The position numbers were made by a program, and so were the translations under genes. A DNA stretch of 64,000 bases from Phycisphaeraceae bacterium (GTDB lineage: Bacteria; Planctomycetota; Phycisphaerae; Phycisphaerales; UBA1924): contig JAHBXH010000001.1 of NCBI GenBank assembly GCA_019636555.1, positions 1,832,928-1,896,927 of the forward strand. The letters are read 5' to 3'. This document shows, one piece after another, positions 36,840 to 45,993 of the stretch (positions are counted from its first letter, which is position 1; the number at the start of each line of letters is the position of its first letter). The notes beneath the pieces are model-generated. The model did not search any database and was not told the origin of the DNA. It saw only the letters and a program-made list of their open reading frames with translations.

Positions 36840-37682
36840 TCACCAGCCGAAAACGGACATCCGGGCGAAGCGCTCCAGAAGCGATTTCTCGTCATTGTGG
36901 ATGTAGACAAGATTGACTTCGGCCCAACCCGCAAACGTATATGGCTGAGAGGACATGTACTCCCGGATTGGCGAAGTCTTTGCTTCGACTTCATCTTCGA
37001 GCAGGAGCACGCGGGGGCGGAACTTTGAAAGCGAAAAACCCTTGAGCGCGTCGACCTCGCCGCCTTCGAGGTCGAGCGCGACGAAATCGATCGGCCCGGG
37101 GTGGTCTTGCAGCAATGCGTCGAGTGCTGTGAACGGAACGGACACGTTGACGACGGGCATGTCCGCCGGTAGCTTGGGCATGAGCGTGTCGGTTGTATCC
37201 ATTCGTCGAGAGAGCATCCCGCCGTACCCGTCCTCTGTCGTGGCGAATGAGATGTCGGCCGGCCCCCCGGGCGCGCCGATCGCCGCGTGCACCACGCGGG
37301 AGTGGGGCCGTTGTTGGCGGCACTCTTCCGCGCGCTTCGGAATGGCCTCGACCAGCAGGCCGTTCCAGCCGAGCTGCTCGAACGCGAACGAGACGGAAAA
37401 ATCCACGCCGTTGAACGCTCCGGCCTCGATGAAAAAACCCTCCTGCTTCCCCTCGAAAAGCTCGTACAGCATGCAGTCTTCGCCGAACTGCGCTCGGAAT
37501 TCGACAAGTCCTCGCGGGGGCTTTCCGGTCGCGCGGCAGCGTTCCATCGCGCTCGCCATGTACGCGTGGCGCCGGGTGTTCATGAGCAACCAATGAATCT
37601 TGCGAATGTGGAATTTCGTCATTTCCAGTTCGTTGCGGATCGCCTGCACAGACGGCAAATCCATCGACATCCACTGGCTCAC
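36840..37682 (-). CDS. FkbM-family methyltransferase
   Basis: 280 residues. The SAM-binding core starts at about residue 80 (GFFIEAGAFNGVDFSVSFAF), continues with LLVEAIPKRAEECRQQRP, and the FkbM-typical DLEGGEVDALKGF lies near 217. Such enzymes O-methylate sugars or polyketides, often in surface polysaccharides. A 70-residue helical N-terminus precedes it. The GTG start has GGGAG nearby. The gene follows the peroxiredoxin gene on the same strand with a 40-base gap. Confidence 0.85.
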   Translation of the reverse strand: MSQWMSMDLPSVQAIRNELEMTKFHIRKIHWLLMNTRRHAYMASAMERCRATGKPPRGLVEFRAQFGEDCMLYELFEGKQEGFFIEAGAFNGVDFSVSFAFEQLGWNGLLVEAIPKRAEECRQQRPHSRVVHAAIGAPGGPADISFATTEDGYGGMLSRRMDTTDTLMPKLPADMPVVNVSVPFTALDALLQDHPGPIDFVALDLEGGEVDALKGFSLSKFRPRVLLLEDEVEAKTSPIREYMSSQPYTFAGWAEVNLVYIHNDEKSLLERFARMSVFGW

Positions 37683-37722
37683 GTTCGCGCTCCCTTCCGC
37701 ATCTTTCGATTTGGCGGCTGCG

Positions 37723-38208
37723 TTACTTGCTTAATGACGCGAGCACGTCTTCGAAATTCATGGCCTTGCCCGGCTCGCGACTCTGGGTCCACTTCACTGT
37801 GCCTTTGCCATCCGCGGATTGCGCGATGACCACCGTCCCTCGTTGCGATACATTCAGGTCTTTCCAAAAAAGCCCGTATTGCGTGCACACGTTGCGGTGC
37901 ATGTCGGCGAGAAGGGTTTGCTTGAGCCCAAGCTGCTTGGCCCACTCCGCGAGCACGGCGAAGCTGTCGCACGACACGCCGACAACCTGGGCCCCCTGAG
38001 CCGACCACTTCGCGATCTCGTCGCTGACACACTTCATTTCGGTGGAGCAAACGCTGGTAAACGCCAAGGGATAAAAGCAGAGGACGACGTCTCCTTGTTT
38101 GACGTGCTCGGCCAGATTCCAGTCGTTCCGGTTCTGGTCTTTCAGGGTGAAATCAGGGGCGATCTCGCCCACGCCGATGGTTTTCTCTCGAATTGGCTGA
38201 TCGCTCAT
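37723..38208 (-). CDS. Peroxiredoxin (AhpC/TSA, AhpE-like)
   Basis: A 161-residue thiol peroxidase. The peroxidatic motif PLAFTSVCSTEM matches PxxxTxxC near residue 47. The N-terminal IGVGEIAPDFTLKDQNRNDW and VVGVSCDSFAVLAEWAKQLG are typical. A further Cys (CTQYG) near residue 110 could act in resolution. It reduces peroxides in the cytoplasm. GGGAGG lies before the ATG at 38208, so the roughly 100-residue upstream extension, which is antisense to the YggS leader, is rejected. Confidence 0.93.
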   Translation of the reverse strand: MSDQPIREKTIGVGEIAPDFTLKDQNRNDWNLAEHVKQGDVVLCFYPLAFTSVCSTEMKCVSDEIAKWSAQGAQVVGVSCDSFAVLAEWAKQLGLKQTLLADMHRNVCTQYGLFWKDLNVSQRGTVVIAQSADGKGTVKWTQSREPGKAMNFEDVLASLSK

Positions 38209-38354
38209 TCCGCCTCCCTTGCTTCCTGCCGGGGTCGAACCAATCTCCATGGAACTGCGCTCGACTCGGGCGCGATATGCTACGCGAAAGCGGCGGAGCC
38301 GCCGGATTCCCCCATCGCGAATCCGAAAGCACGGACCGAAGGCAGGAGGCCAAG

Positions 38355-39320
38355 ATGCCCAAGACCAAGCAAGCCACCCACCCGAAGAGTTCTTCGCGCA
38401 CGGTTTCTTCGAGTGCAGCCAAGAACGATCCGCGGGCGAATAAGATTCGACCCGTCGCCGTTTCCGCTGCATCACCCGTGAAGCCCCTTCCAAAAACACT
38501 TGCCGAGCGGTACGAATTGGTGAAGTCGCGGGTGGACTCTGCCGCCAAGCGTTCTGGCAGAAGCCTGAGCGACATCCTTGTTGTCGCGGTGACCAAGCAC
38601 GCGATGCCCGATCAAGTGCGGGAGATACTTTCGCTTGGGCATCGCGACTTGGGCGAGAACCGGGTGCAGCACCTGATCCAGCAGGCCGCGATGGCGGATG
38701 AATTCCAGGCGCGGCTGCGCGCCCTTCCCAGCATGCGCCGCGCGGCGGTGCCGGGCGGATCGCTCCTCGGCGCGGGCCGTTCTCCCGGGGACTCCGCGGA
38801 ATCTTCGGTCCGCTGGCACATGATCGGCCATCTGCAGCGCAACAAAGCGAAGAAGGTGATCGATCTCGTTCGCCTCACGCATTCGGTCGATTCACTTCGA
38901 ATTGCGGAAGAGCTTCAGAACATCGCTCTGAGGAAAGACCGAGTGATCGAAGTGCTCATCCAGGTCAATTGTTCGGGCGAAGAGCAGAAATTCGGCTGCC
39001 CGATTCCCGCGGCGATTCCTCTCGCGGAACAAATCGGCACGATGATCAACGTTCGCGTTCGCGGCCTGATGACGATGGCGGCCCATTCCCCGCGGCCGGA
39101 GGATTCGCGAGCGACCTTTGCTCGCTGCCGCGAACTTTTCGATGAACTCCGGGCCAGCGGGGTTGTTGAAGGCCCTGTGAACATCCTTTCGATGGGAATG
39201 ACCGGCGACTTTGAGGTCGCTATTGAAGAGGGTGCGAACTGCGTTCGCATCGGCTCGGCGCTGTTCGGTGAGCCTCCCGCTGGAGCTTCCGACATCGATG
39301 AAGAGTCGGACGAGGAATAA
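38355..39320 (+). CDS. YggS/PLPBP-family pyridoxal-phosphate protein
   Basis: 321 residues, against about 230 for typical YggS. The PLP lysine is in ILVVAVTKHAMPDQVREIL, with LGENRVQ, WHMIGHLQRNKAKK, VLIQVNCSGEEQKFGC and the phosphate loop SMGMTGDFEVAIEEGANCVRIGSALFG. The family maintains B6 and amino-acid balance and has no proven reaction. Two additions are seen: a polar N-terminal extension of about 50 residues, and about 30 residues (from FQARLRALPS to GDSAESS) before WHMIGHL. AGGAGG five bases before ATG 38355 fixes the start. Confidence 0.92.
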   Translation: MPKTKQATHPKSSSRTVSSSAAKNDPRANKIRPVAVSAASPVKPLPKTLAERYELVKSRVDSAAKRSGRSLSDILVVAVTKHAMPDQVREILSLGHRDLGENRVQHLIQQAAMADEFQARLRALPSMRRAAVPGGSLLGAGRSPGDSAESSVRWHMIGHLQRNKAKKVIDLVRLTHSVDSLRIAEELQNIALRKDRVIEVLIQVNCSGEEQKFGCPIPAAIPLAEQIGTMINVRVRGLMTMAAHSPRPEDSRATFARCRELFDELRASGVVEGPVNILSMGMTGDFEVAIEEGANCVRIGSALFGEPPAGASDIDEESDEE

Positions 39321-39326
39321 GCGAAC

Positions 39327-40583
39327 ATGATTCGTTGCATTTTCACAGCGGCGGTTCTCGGCATCGGGGCGCAGTACACGGCTTCGCAATCTCCACCCGT
39401 GGCACCTGCGGACGATGTTCCGTTTGCCAAAACCGTGCAGGTGTACCGATCGGGTCCGATCGCCGAGAACGTGCAGGTGCGTGTTCGGGACGATCGAGGG
39501 CGCGAGCGGCGTTCCGACGTGCTTGTAAAAATCGATGCTTCGGAGACTTCAGAAAACGGACCGCTCAAAGCAAGAGTCGAACTGGGCGATCTTGCGATCA
39601 GCCTGGAAGGGCACAAGATGCTGGCGACGCACCGGCTCGAGAAAAACCGGTACGCCGAGTTCACGCTCTCCGATGGCCCTCTTCTTGAATCGCTCACGAC
39701 GGTCATGCCCGCACTCGTGTTGCCCCAGCTCGCGCTGGCGGATCCCGGGACGGATCGACTCGAGGATCTCGGGGTATTGCCCGGCCGCACCGCCGTTGTG
39801 TGGCAACCCGGCGCCGTCGATCGACCGACGGGGAAGATGATGTACGCCGGAACAGCCGGTGACACCACATTCCGGTTGCTCGTCGATCGGAATTCCGGTC
39901 GGATTTCCTCTTTGCAGGTCGCCTCGGCTTCCGGCCCGATTCGAAACATTGACCTCACGGCTCGATCACTTCCCGCTGGCGATTCCCAAACGTGGCCGAT
40001 TGAAATCGTGGGACGTCAGCGGGTCGATGCCCTGGCGGATCTCATCGCCGAAGCCGATCAGGTTCGTGTCGGAGAACGGTTCCCGGCAACGATGACGCTG
40101 ATGTCGACCGGCCTCTCTCCGTGGACGGAGGTGAAAGACAACCTGATATCCGTGCTCATCTTTGTGCCGACCGATCCGTCCGGACTCGAAGACTACGACT
40201 CGCAAGTCCGGGACGAGGTCATGAGAAGGCTTCAGCGCGAAACTCGGATCGCGGCGCAGCTGGTTCGAAAGCTCGAAGCCGGTTCGAAAGATCGCTGGAT
40301 CGCCAGGAGTGTCGCGATCATTCCGCCGGATGCGGTGCGTCTTTCGATCACATCGATCCTGCTCAGCCTGCTCAATCCGACGGACAGCGCAGTGCTCAGC
40401 ATCCCGGACAACATGCCGCTCATCGCGGTCGGACAAGTGTTCGACTACGACTCGATCATCGGCGGGGGAACCGGCGGCGCTGTCGTGCTGGACAAGGACC
40501 GGATTGTTCGCGCGATCATTACAGTGGGTGAAGTTGAACCCACGGAAAAAAAGATCCGTGAAGCGCTGGACGCTCTGAAGTAA
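39327..40583 (+). CDS. Secreted hypothetical protein
   Basis: 418 residues beginning with a signal peptide (MIRCIFTAAVLGIGAQYTAS). The C-terminal third, with VKDNLISVLIFVPTDPSGLE and NMPLIAVGQVFDYDSIIGGG, hints at a thioredoxin-like or redoxin fold, but no Cys pair is visible. It starts 6 bases after the YggS-like gene and probably shares its transcript. Function unknown. Confidence 0.6.
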   Translation: MIRCIFTAAVLGIGAQYTASQSPPVAPADDVPFAKTVQVYRSGPIAENVQVRVRDDRGRERRSDVLVKIDASETSENGPLKARVELGDLAISLEGHKMLATHRLEKNRYAEFTLSDGPLLESLTTVMPALVLPQLALADPGTDRLEDLGVLPGRTAVVWQPGAVDRPTGKMMYAGTAGDTTFRLLVDRNSGRISSLQVASASGPIRNIDLTARSLPAGDSQTWPIEIVGRQRVDALADLIAEADQVRVGERFPATMTLMSTGLSPWTEVKDNLISVLIFVPTDPSGLEDYDSQVRDEVMRRLQRETRIAAQLVRKLEAGSKDRWIARSVAIIPPDAVRLSITSILLSLLNPTDSAVLSIPDNMPLIAVGQVFDYDSIIGGGTGGAVVLDKDRIVRAIITVGEVEPTEKKIREALDALK

Positions 40584-40597
40584 TATCGTCTCTGCGG

Positions 40598-41632
40598 TCA
40601 GCTCGCCTGCGCTCTTGGATGAGAGCGGTTGTAGGCATCCTGCATCCGCTGCGCCGTGAGATGCGTGTACACCTGCGTCGTGCTGAGCGACTGGTGGCCG
40701 AGCAGCTCCTGCACGCTGCGCAGGTCGGCGCCGTTGTCGAGCAGATGCGTCGCGAAGCTGTGGCGGAGCGTGTGCGGGCTGATCGTCGGATCAAGACCGA
40801 CCTGCTTGAGGTATTTGTCGAGCTTACGACGGACCGAGCGGCTGCTCAGCCTGCCGCCGTGCTTGTTGACAAAGAGCGGCCGGGTCTTGCGATCCTGGCT
40901 CCAGCAGTTCGCGAATCGCGCGTCGCTTCGGAGAAGCTCCGCGTATCGGTTGATCGCGCCGATGGCGTGGCTTCCGAGCGGGACGATGCGTTCTTTCTTG
41001 CCCTTGCCCCGGACGTGCAGGGCTTCGCCCGCGATGTCGAGGTCTTCGATTTCGAGGCCGATGAGCTCGCTGACTCGAAGCCCGGTCGAGTACAGAGTCT
41101 CGAGCATCGCGCGATCGCGACGGCCGAGCACGTCGTTGTCATCGGGGGCCGCGAGAAGTTTCTCCACTTGCTCGATCGAGATCGCTTTCGGCAGACGCTT
41201 GCCTTGGCGCGGCGTGCGGATCAGCGTCATCGGATTGCCCGAGGCGACGCCGCGCCGATCGGCCCACTTGTAAAACGAGCGGAGGGTGGCGATCTTTCGC
41301 GCCATGGTCGCAGCGGAATACTGGCTGTCGCCGAGGTGCGCAAGGAAGCCTCGGATCACGTCAGCGGACGCCTGACACACGGCTTCGGTCAGGCTCGTCG
41401 GTTGGAAGTCGGCGCCGGAAACAGCCGGACGCTGTCCCGAGCGTGCCTGCTCGGTCACTTTCGCTGTGGCGTTCTTTTCCTGCTCGTCGGAAGCCTTGAT
41501 CGAGAATTCCTTGGTCAGATACTCGAGATACTGACGCAGGTCGGCACCATAGCAGCGCGCCGTGTAGGGACTGAAATGGCGCTCTTCGCCCAGGTAGCTC
41601 GTGAACATTTGAATGATCGGAAGTGTGGACAT
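40598..41632 (-). CDS. Tyrosine recombinase XerC/XerD family
   Basis: 344 residues. Catalytic residues are in place: Arg in TGLRVSEL, Lys in RGKGKKERIVPLG, HxxR in HTLRHSFATHLLDNGADLRS, and the nucleophile Tyr in LGHQSLSTTQVYTHL. The N-terminal SAM-like domain has an insert of about 40 polar residues (SDEQEKNATA to GADFQPTSL) not found in E. coli XerC or XerD. It most likely resolves chromosome dimers at dif, since no integrase-type mobile genes surround it, but dif is not in view. The start at 41632 has GGAG eight bases upstream. Confidence 0.9.
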   Translation of the reverse strand: MSTLPIIQMFTSYLGEERHFSPYTARCYGADLRQYLEYLTKEFSIKASDEQEKNATAKVTEQARSGQRPAVSGADFQPTSLTEAVCQASADVIRGFLAHLGDSQYSAATMARKIATLRSFYKWADRRGVASGNPMTLIRTPRQGKRLPKAISIEQVEKLLAAPDDNDVLGRRDRAMLETLYSTGLRVSELIGLEIEDLDIAGEALHVRGKGKKERIVPLGSHAIGAINRYAELLRSDARFANCWSQDRKTRPLFVNKHGGRLSSRSVRRKLDKYLKQVGLDPTISPHTLRHSFATHLLDNGADLRSVQELLGHQSLSTTQVYTHLTAQRMQDAYNRSHPRAQAS

Positions 41633-41913
41633 CGGCAACTCTCCGGGCCGGACCCGGGTCAAATGACCCGGATGCGGACTTGGCTCGGCGGATAACGCAC
41701 GTCACGAGACGACGGCAGACCCCCGCGATCGCAGACCTTCAATCGGTTCTCGCCCCCTCTGGCTGAACGCCGTCGTTCCGGAAGGACGTAAGTCGTGGCG
41801 GACCAACACCTTTCACTTTGATTTATACGGACGGCCCCCCCGTGCCGGTTTCTCGGACCGCCGAGAATTGCGCAACTTAACGCCATGCTGAGCAAGCACT
41901 TGTGAGCGCAACT

Positions 41914-42729
41914 TCAATTGCGGGCTGCGCTTGCAGTCGATTTCTCGGACTTTACTGGTTCATTTTGTCTGGGTTTTGGATGGAGTCGAGCAAGGCGGAG
42001 CGTCTCGGCTTCCACCAGTTGATCCACCGTTCGAAATGCGGCGAATTCCGCGAAAAGGTCCGCGCTTCGCAAGTATCTCCGCCACCCGGCGGCTGACGAA
42101 CGGTCCGCCCTTCCGTCGGCGTAATTGCGAACGTCCATCTGGACCGCTTGGTTCTTTCCGTCCAGCAGAAGCGATGCGGACGAGGTTGGCTCGCCGAGCA
42201 CGGCCTCGGGCACCACTTCGGTGGGACTGCTCTGCACGGCTCGGGCATCGAGCTTTCCGGTTTGGAGATACGCGACACCATTCATTGCCGACGTGCGGGG
42301 CACCACCGTGAGCGCAAGCCCGATCCGCGGGTCGTACGGGTCGTATGCGGTGATGGCCCCGACGACCAAGGCGTCCACGCCAAGGGCCTCGGCGAGCCTG
42401 TTCGCGTCGGCCGGCGTTCGAACCATGGGCATTCGGATTGCACGCATCGTTTCAAGCGTTCGATTCATCGGGAGCGCACGCAGCCCGTGCACCTGTTCGA
42501 TCGCCTCGACAATTTTGTCGCTCATCGACAGCGGATCGACGGTGGTCGTCGCGGATTCGTTTCGGAGCGGTGCGACCGCCCAGAGCAGCTCCCCCTGTGA
42601 TTGGCTATACGGGCTGATCGAGAATCGCGGCGCATCGAGATCGGGCTTGGCCTGACAGCCGAGGAGCCCAAGGAAACACATGCAAACTGCGATGCTGAAT
42701 CGACTTGCATTTGCGTTCATTCGCGGCAC
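41914..42729 (-). CDS. Lipoprotein of unknown function (CsgG/FlgT-like variable-component pattern)
   Basis: 271 residues. The signal ends in a lipobox (LGLLGC). The fold segments LLWAVAPLRNESATTTVDP, VHGLRALPMNRTLETM and LGVDALVVGAITAYDPYDPR recall the nucleotide-binding-like fold of CsgG/PelC/LpoB-type outer-membrane lipoproteins, where a strand with AVxPxxN is followed by ADAxVxGxIT. GGAGG five bases before the GTG at 42729 sets the start. It follows the TolB-like gene, with a terminator between them. Confidence 0.75.
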   Translation of the reverse strand: MPRMNANASRFSIAVCMCFLGLLGCQAKPDLDAPRFSISPYSQSQGELLWAVAPLRNESATTTVDPLSMSDKIVEAIEQVHGLRALPMNRTLETMRAIRMPMVRTPADANRLAEALGVDALVVGAITAYDPYDPRIGLALTVVPRTSAMNGVAYLQTGKLDARAVQSSPTEVVPEAVLGEPTSSASLLLDGKNQAVQMDVRNYADGRADRSSAAGWRRYLRSADLFAEFAAFRTVDQLVEAETLRLARLHPKPRQNEPVKSEKSTASAARN

Positions 42730-42766
42730 GGCACCCTCCGGGTTGCGCGTTCAAATCGGAAAAAAA

Positions 42767-42794
42767 CGAGCGTCCGGAATCACCCGGACGCTCG
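42767..42794 (-). terminator. Intrinsic terminator of the TolB-like gene
   Basis: Eleven-base arms CGAGCGTCCGG (42767-42777) and CCGGACGCTCG (42784-42794) with a 6-base loop. On the minus strand the stem is followed by a run of T, so it ends transcription of the gene at 42837-44177. Confidence 0.88.
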
Positions 42795-42836
42795 CTCTTA
42801 TCGGTTGAATCAGTCGGTTCGGGCGAATGGAGGTGC

Positions 42837-44177
42837 TCAGTGCTTTTGTTCCTCGGCGGAGGCCATTTCCTCGCTGCTGCGCGGGCTTGCCGCGGCGTGT
42901 TCGCTTGTGGGCTGAGCGTGAGGGGCCGAGGCCGACGCCGGCGGGACGAAGTTGCTGCAGGCGAGAACAGCGGATTGCGTGTCCATCGTCCAAACGTTGC
43001 CGCGGCCACCACGATCACTGAAAAACACGAGCCGGTTTCCGACTCCCCAGAACGGCATGAGCGCGACGGCGTTGCCGTCGGTGAGACGCACCTTGGCCGA
43101 ACCGTCGGCGGCAACCATCCAGAGATCCGACTGAGTCGGGCGGGTCTGGTTGATCTCGACGCGGCCGGTCGGCGCCGGAACCTCGGCGTAGACGATGAAT
43201 CGTCCATCCGGCGACCACGCCGGATTGATGAGGGCCGAGTCGTTGCTGGTCACGATCGCCATCGGGTTGCTTGTCGCACCGTCCTTGAAATCCATTGCCC
43301 AGACGCCGAAGGTGCGAGCGCCGCGCTCGCGCGGCAACTGGAAGAGAATGCGATCGCCTCCGGCGACTCCCGTTCCGGCTTTCGGACACCACTGCGGAAG
43401 CATGCCGTATCCGAGGAAGCTGCCCGAGCTCGGGTTCGATGCGTCCACCATCCACAGTTCCCAGCGACGTGAGATCTCGCCGAGGCGGCAGAAGACGATC
43501 TTGGTTCCGTCGGGCGACCACGAAGGATGCAGGTCGTGCGCCGCCGTCGCTGTGATCTGCACCGGCTTGCCACCGGTGATCGGCATCACATAGATGTTCC
43601 ACGGGCCGGAACGGTTGCTGGCGAAAGCGATACGTTTGGCGTCCGGACTCACCGCGGGCATCGAATCGTCGGCGGGGTCGTTGGTGAGCTGCGTGATGAC
43701 GCTGCCGTTCACTGGCTTCACGAAAATGTCGCTCGTCGCGCGGTGCTGTGTGCTGGCAAAGACAACTTGCGTGCCGTCCGGCGTCAGCGTCGGATCGAAG
43801 TCTTCGCCTTCCTGCGCGAAGGAGATCTGCGTCAGGCCGTCGGTGCTGACAGGTCCGGTCTCGGCGAAGCGCTCTCGACGCACCGAAGCGGAGTCGGGGA
43901 CAAGCGGGCGATCGGATTCGGCGCGCCGCACAAACATCGGCATCGGCTCGCCTCCGAGGGCGGTCGGCTGAGATGCGACTGTCTGGTACGAAGTCGGCTG
44001 ATTGACGAATCCCTGCTGCTCGGCCGCACCGTCGAACTGGTCGCGGGTGGGCAATGGGGCGGCAAATGCTGTGTCGTGCGAGCGCTCGTCGGTCGCGACG
44101 ACCGAGGTGCTGCAGGCTGTGATTCCAACGGCGGTTCCGGCGAGGACAAGGCGCGCGAGGGAGGCGGAAAAACGCAT
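42837..44177 (-). CDS. TolB-like beta-propeller lipoprotein
   Basis: 446 residues with a lipoprotein signal ending GITAC. At least five WD40-like PD40 repeats are visible from about residue 95: TPDGTQVVFAS, SPDAKRIAFASNRSGPWNIY, SPDGTKIVFCR, SPDGRFIVYAE and a final AVALMPFWGVGNRLVFFSD. This resembles the TolB/DPP-IV propeller used to bind partner proteins in the periplasm. No Tol-Pal genes are adjacent. The C-terminal 40 residues are Ala/Ser rich. AGGAG lies seven bases before the ATG. Confidence 0.85.
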   Translation of the reverse strand: MRFSASLARLVLAGTAVGITACSTSVVATDERSHDTAFAAPLPTRDQFDGAAEQQGFVNQPTSYQTVASQPTALGGEPMPMFVRRAESDRPLVPDSASVRRERFAETGPVSTDGLTQISFAQEGEDFDPTLTPDGTQVVFASTQHRATSDIFVKPVNGSVITQLTNDPADDSMPAVSPDAKRIAFASNRSGPWNIYVMPITGGKPVQITATAAHDLHPSWSPDGTKIVFCRLGEISRRWELWMVDASNPSSGSFLGYGMLPQWCPKAGTGVAGGDRILFQLPRERGARTFGVWAMDFKDGATSNPMAIVTSNDSALINPAWSPDGRFIVYAEVPAPTGRVEINQTRPTQSDLWMVAADGSAKVRLTDGNAVALMPFWGVGNRLVFFSDRGGRGNVWTMDTQSAVLACSNFVPPASASAPHAQPTSEHAAASPRSSEEMASAEEQKH

Positions 44178-44318
44178 GGTCGATCTCCTGGGCGAACGCA
44201 GCGGATGCCGCGGCGGTCACGGGGCTGATCGACCGGACGAATGAGTGAATTGAGTCCGAATAAACAACCGCCGCCAATTGGCCGTGGGTGGGGGCATCGG
44301 CGGGCAGCTCCTGCCGGT

Positions 44319-44561
44319 TCAGTCGGCCGCTTCGGCGAAAATGATTCCATGCCCTTCGACGGGCCTGGCCCAGACGGCGTCGCGTCCGCGCGGGCGCTGC
44401 GCGTGCAGGAGATGCTCCAGATACTCCTGCAATTCGCCCCTTCCGAATTGCTGCAGGTATGACGTTTTGGCGGTGGGGTTGATCTGGATGATCTGCTCAA
44501 CCAGCTGCGGCATCGTGAAAGTTCCCAGCCGCTCGCTCTCGTACGTCATCTGTGCGACCAT
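44319..44561 (-). CDS. Small conserved-looking hypothetical protein
   Basis: An 80-residue protein from the ATG at 44561, which has GGGAG seven bases upstream. TMPQLVEQIIQINPTAKTSY and LQQFGRGELQEYLEHLLHAQ form amphipathic helices. Similar short proteins occur in planctomycetes, but no function is known. The C-terminal part (RPRGRDAVWARPVEGHG) is basic then hydrophobic. It lies divergent to the TIM-barrel-like gene and 141 bases upstream of the TolB-like gene. Confidence 0.55.
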   Translation of the reverse strand: MVAQMTYESERLGTFTMPQLVEQIIQINPTAKTSYLQQFGRGELQEYLEHLLHAQRPRGRDAVWARPVEGHGIIFAEAAD

Positions 44562-44700
44562 GACATATCTCCCGAACGTTTCGGCCAAGCTCCGTGGCGA
44601 AACAGTTCTCGTTGGTGATACGCCAGCTCCGCAAAGCGCTTGCCAGCGACTCACCGCCGGCATCTGAAGCATCGACGAACGCACTGCCGCGGCTTTGAAC

Positions 44701-44706
44701 TACGCT
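44701..44706 (+). promoter_or_regulatory. -10 box, leaderless type
   Basis: TACGCT lies six bases before the GTG at 44713. Confidence 0.45.
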
Positions 44707-44712
44707 GTCGCC

Positions 44713-45354
44713 GTGAGCTACTTCATTCTGGATTTGAATTCCCGCGAAATTCACGGCTTACAGATCGCTGACGTCTGGGCAGAGATTGCGCCCTTTTCCC
44801 TCGCGGACCTGGGGCGAGCACCCCACCAGAACGAAGTCTTGGCCTTGAACGGGGGCGCGAGGAGGCTCGTGATTCCCGCCGGAGAACTCGAAGGTGTTGA
44901 GAGCGGAGACGCGATCGAGCGCGCATTCCGCTCATGGGGAGGTGATGGAAAGGAGGTGCTCGACAGCGGCTTGCGCAGTGCGGTCGAACAATGCAATCAA
45001 CGCGGGATCGAGTTGATTGTGTGGCCTCGACTCCACTCCATCGTGTCCGATATTCCCGGATTGCTCCGGGTCGCCCGCGCTCATGAAAACGTCGGAATCT
45101 TTCTCGAGCCCGCGGCACTCTTTCCCGCGAATGCCGGATTCCGAATCGATGACTTTGCGGCGAGACTAACCGAGGTTGCCGAAATGCAGTCGATTCGGGC
45201 GGTCTGTGTCGGATCGGATCCAGTCGCGGGATACGAAGAGAGCCAGGTGGAGGCGTGGATTCCTCTTCTCCATGTGGCCCGGAAACTTGAAAAGCCGATC
45301 GTGCTCCGGGGAGAAAAACCGGAGATGCTCGCTTCGGCCCTCAACTCTCGGTGA
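44713..45354 (+). CDS. Unknown protein with TIM-barrel-like pattern
   Basis: 213 residues. Alternating strands and helices (RRLVIPAGELEGVESGD, GIELIVWPRLHSIVSDIPG, VGIFLEPAALFPANAG, IRAVCVGSDPVAGYEES, LEKPIVLRGEKPEM) resemble the sugar phosphate isomerase/AP endonuclease barrel, but metal ligands are not obvious. The GTG at 44713 is chosen because TACGCT lies six bases upstream; TTG at 44695 would give six more residues. The gene precedes nuoC by 29 bases. Confidence 0.55.
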   Translation: MSYFILDLNSREIHGLQIADVWAEIAPFSLADLGRAPHQNEVLALNGGARRLVIPAGELEGVESGDAIERAFRSWGGDGKEVLDSGLRSAVEQCNQRGIELIVWPRLHSIVSDIPGLLRVARAHENVGIFLEPAALFPANAGFRIDDFAARLTEVAEMQSIRAVCVGSDPVAGYEESQVEAWIPLLHVARKLEKPIVLRGEKPEMLASALNSR

Positions 45355-45383
45355 AACGGCTACCCTCCGGCAGAGGAAACCGC

Positions 45384-45941
45384 ATGTCCAACGCCACGAC
45401 GCTCGATCACCCGACCTTCAAGACACTCAAAGCGAGATTCCCCGGCAAGTCGTTCCGTGCGACGGAATTCCGCGGGCAATCGACGCTGATCGTCGGCGCG
45501 GCGGACCTGCACGAGGTGATGGCCTTTCTCAAGGCCGATCCGGAGTGCGATTACAACTTCCTTTCGGATGTCATCGGCATCGACTACCTGAACTATCCGA
45601 CGGAGCAGCCCGGGCGGTTTGCGGTCGTGTACAACCTGCTGAGCCACGCGCACGACCACCGGTTCTTTGTCAAGGTGTATCTCAATCCGTCAATTCCAAC
45701 CGATGGAATCGCGAACGATCCGGCTCTTGTGATTGACAGCGTGTGCGACCTCTGGCCCGGCGCTGAGTGGACCGAGCGCGAAGTCTTCGACATGTTCGGC
45801 ATCCGCTTCAAGAACCACCCCGATCTGCGCCGGATTCTCACCTGGGAGGACTACCCGGCGCATCCGCTCCGCAAAGACTATCCGGTGCGCGGGCGTGGCG
45901 AGCGCGAGTCGTACAACATCGTCGATCGCACGTCGGCATAA
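45384..45941 (+). CDS. nuoC: NADH-quinone oxidoreductase subunit C
   Basis: 185 residues of the 30-kDa subunit of complex I. Family signatures include YNFLSDVIGIDYLNYP, FAVVYNLLSHAHDHRFFVKV, EREVFDMFGIRFKNHPDLRR and WEDYPAHPLRKDYPVRGRGE. AGAGGAAA lies four bases before the ATG at 45384. No other nuo gene is present here, so the gene is separated from the usual operon. It could serve a dispersed complex I or be an extra copy. Confidence 0.95.
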   Translation: MSNATTLDHPTFKTLKARFPGKSFRATEFRGQSTLIVGAADLHEVMAFLKADPECDYNFLSDVIGIDYLNYPTEQPGRFAVVYNLLSHAHDHRFFVKVYLNPSIPTDGIANDPALVIDSVCDLWPGAEWTEREVFDMFGIRFKNHPDLRRILTWEDYPAHPLRKDYPVRGRGERESYNIVDRTSA

Positions 45942-45993
45942 CGTGCGAGGCCCATGAGAGCCAATCGGGCTTTGGTTTGGATAAACGGGCTGC

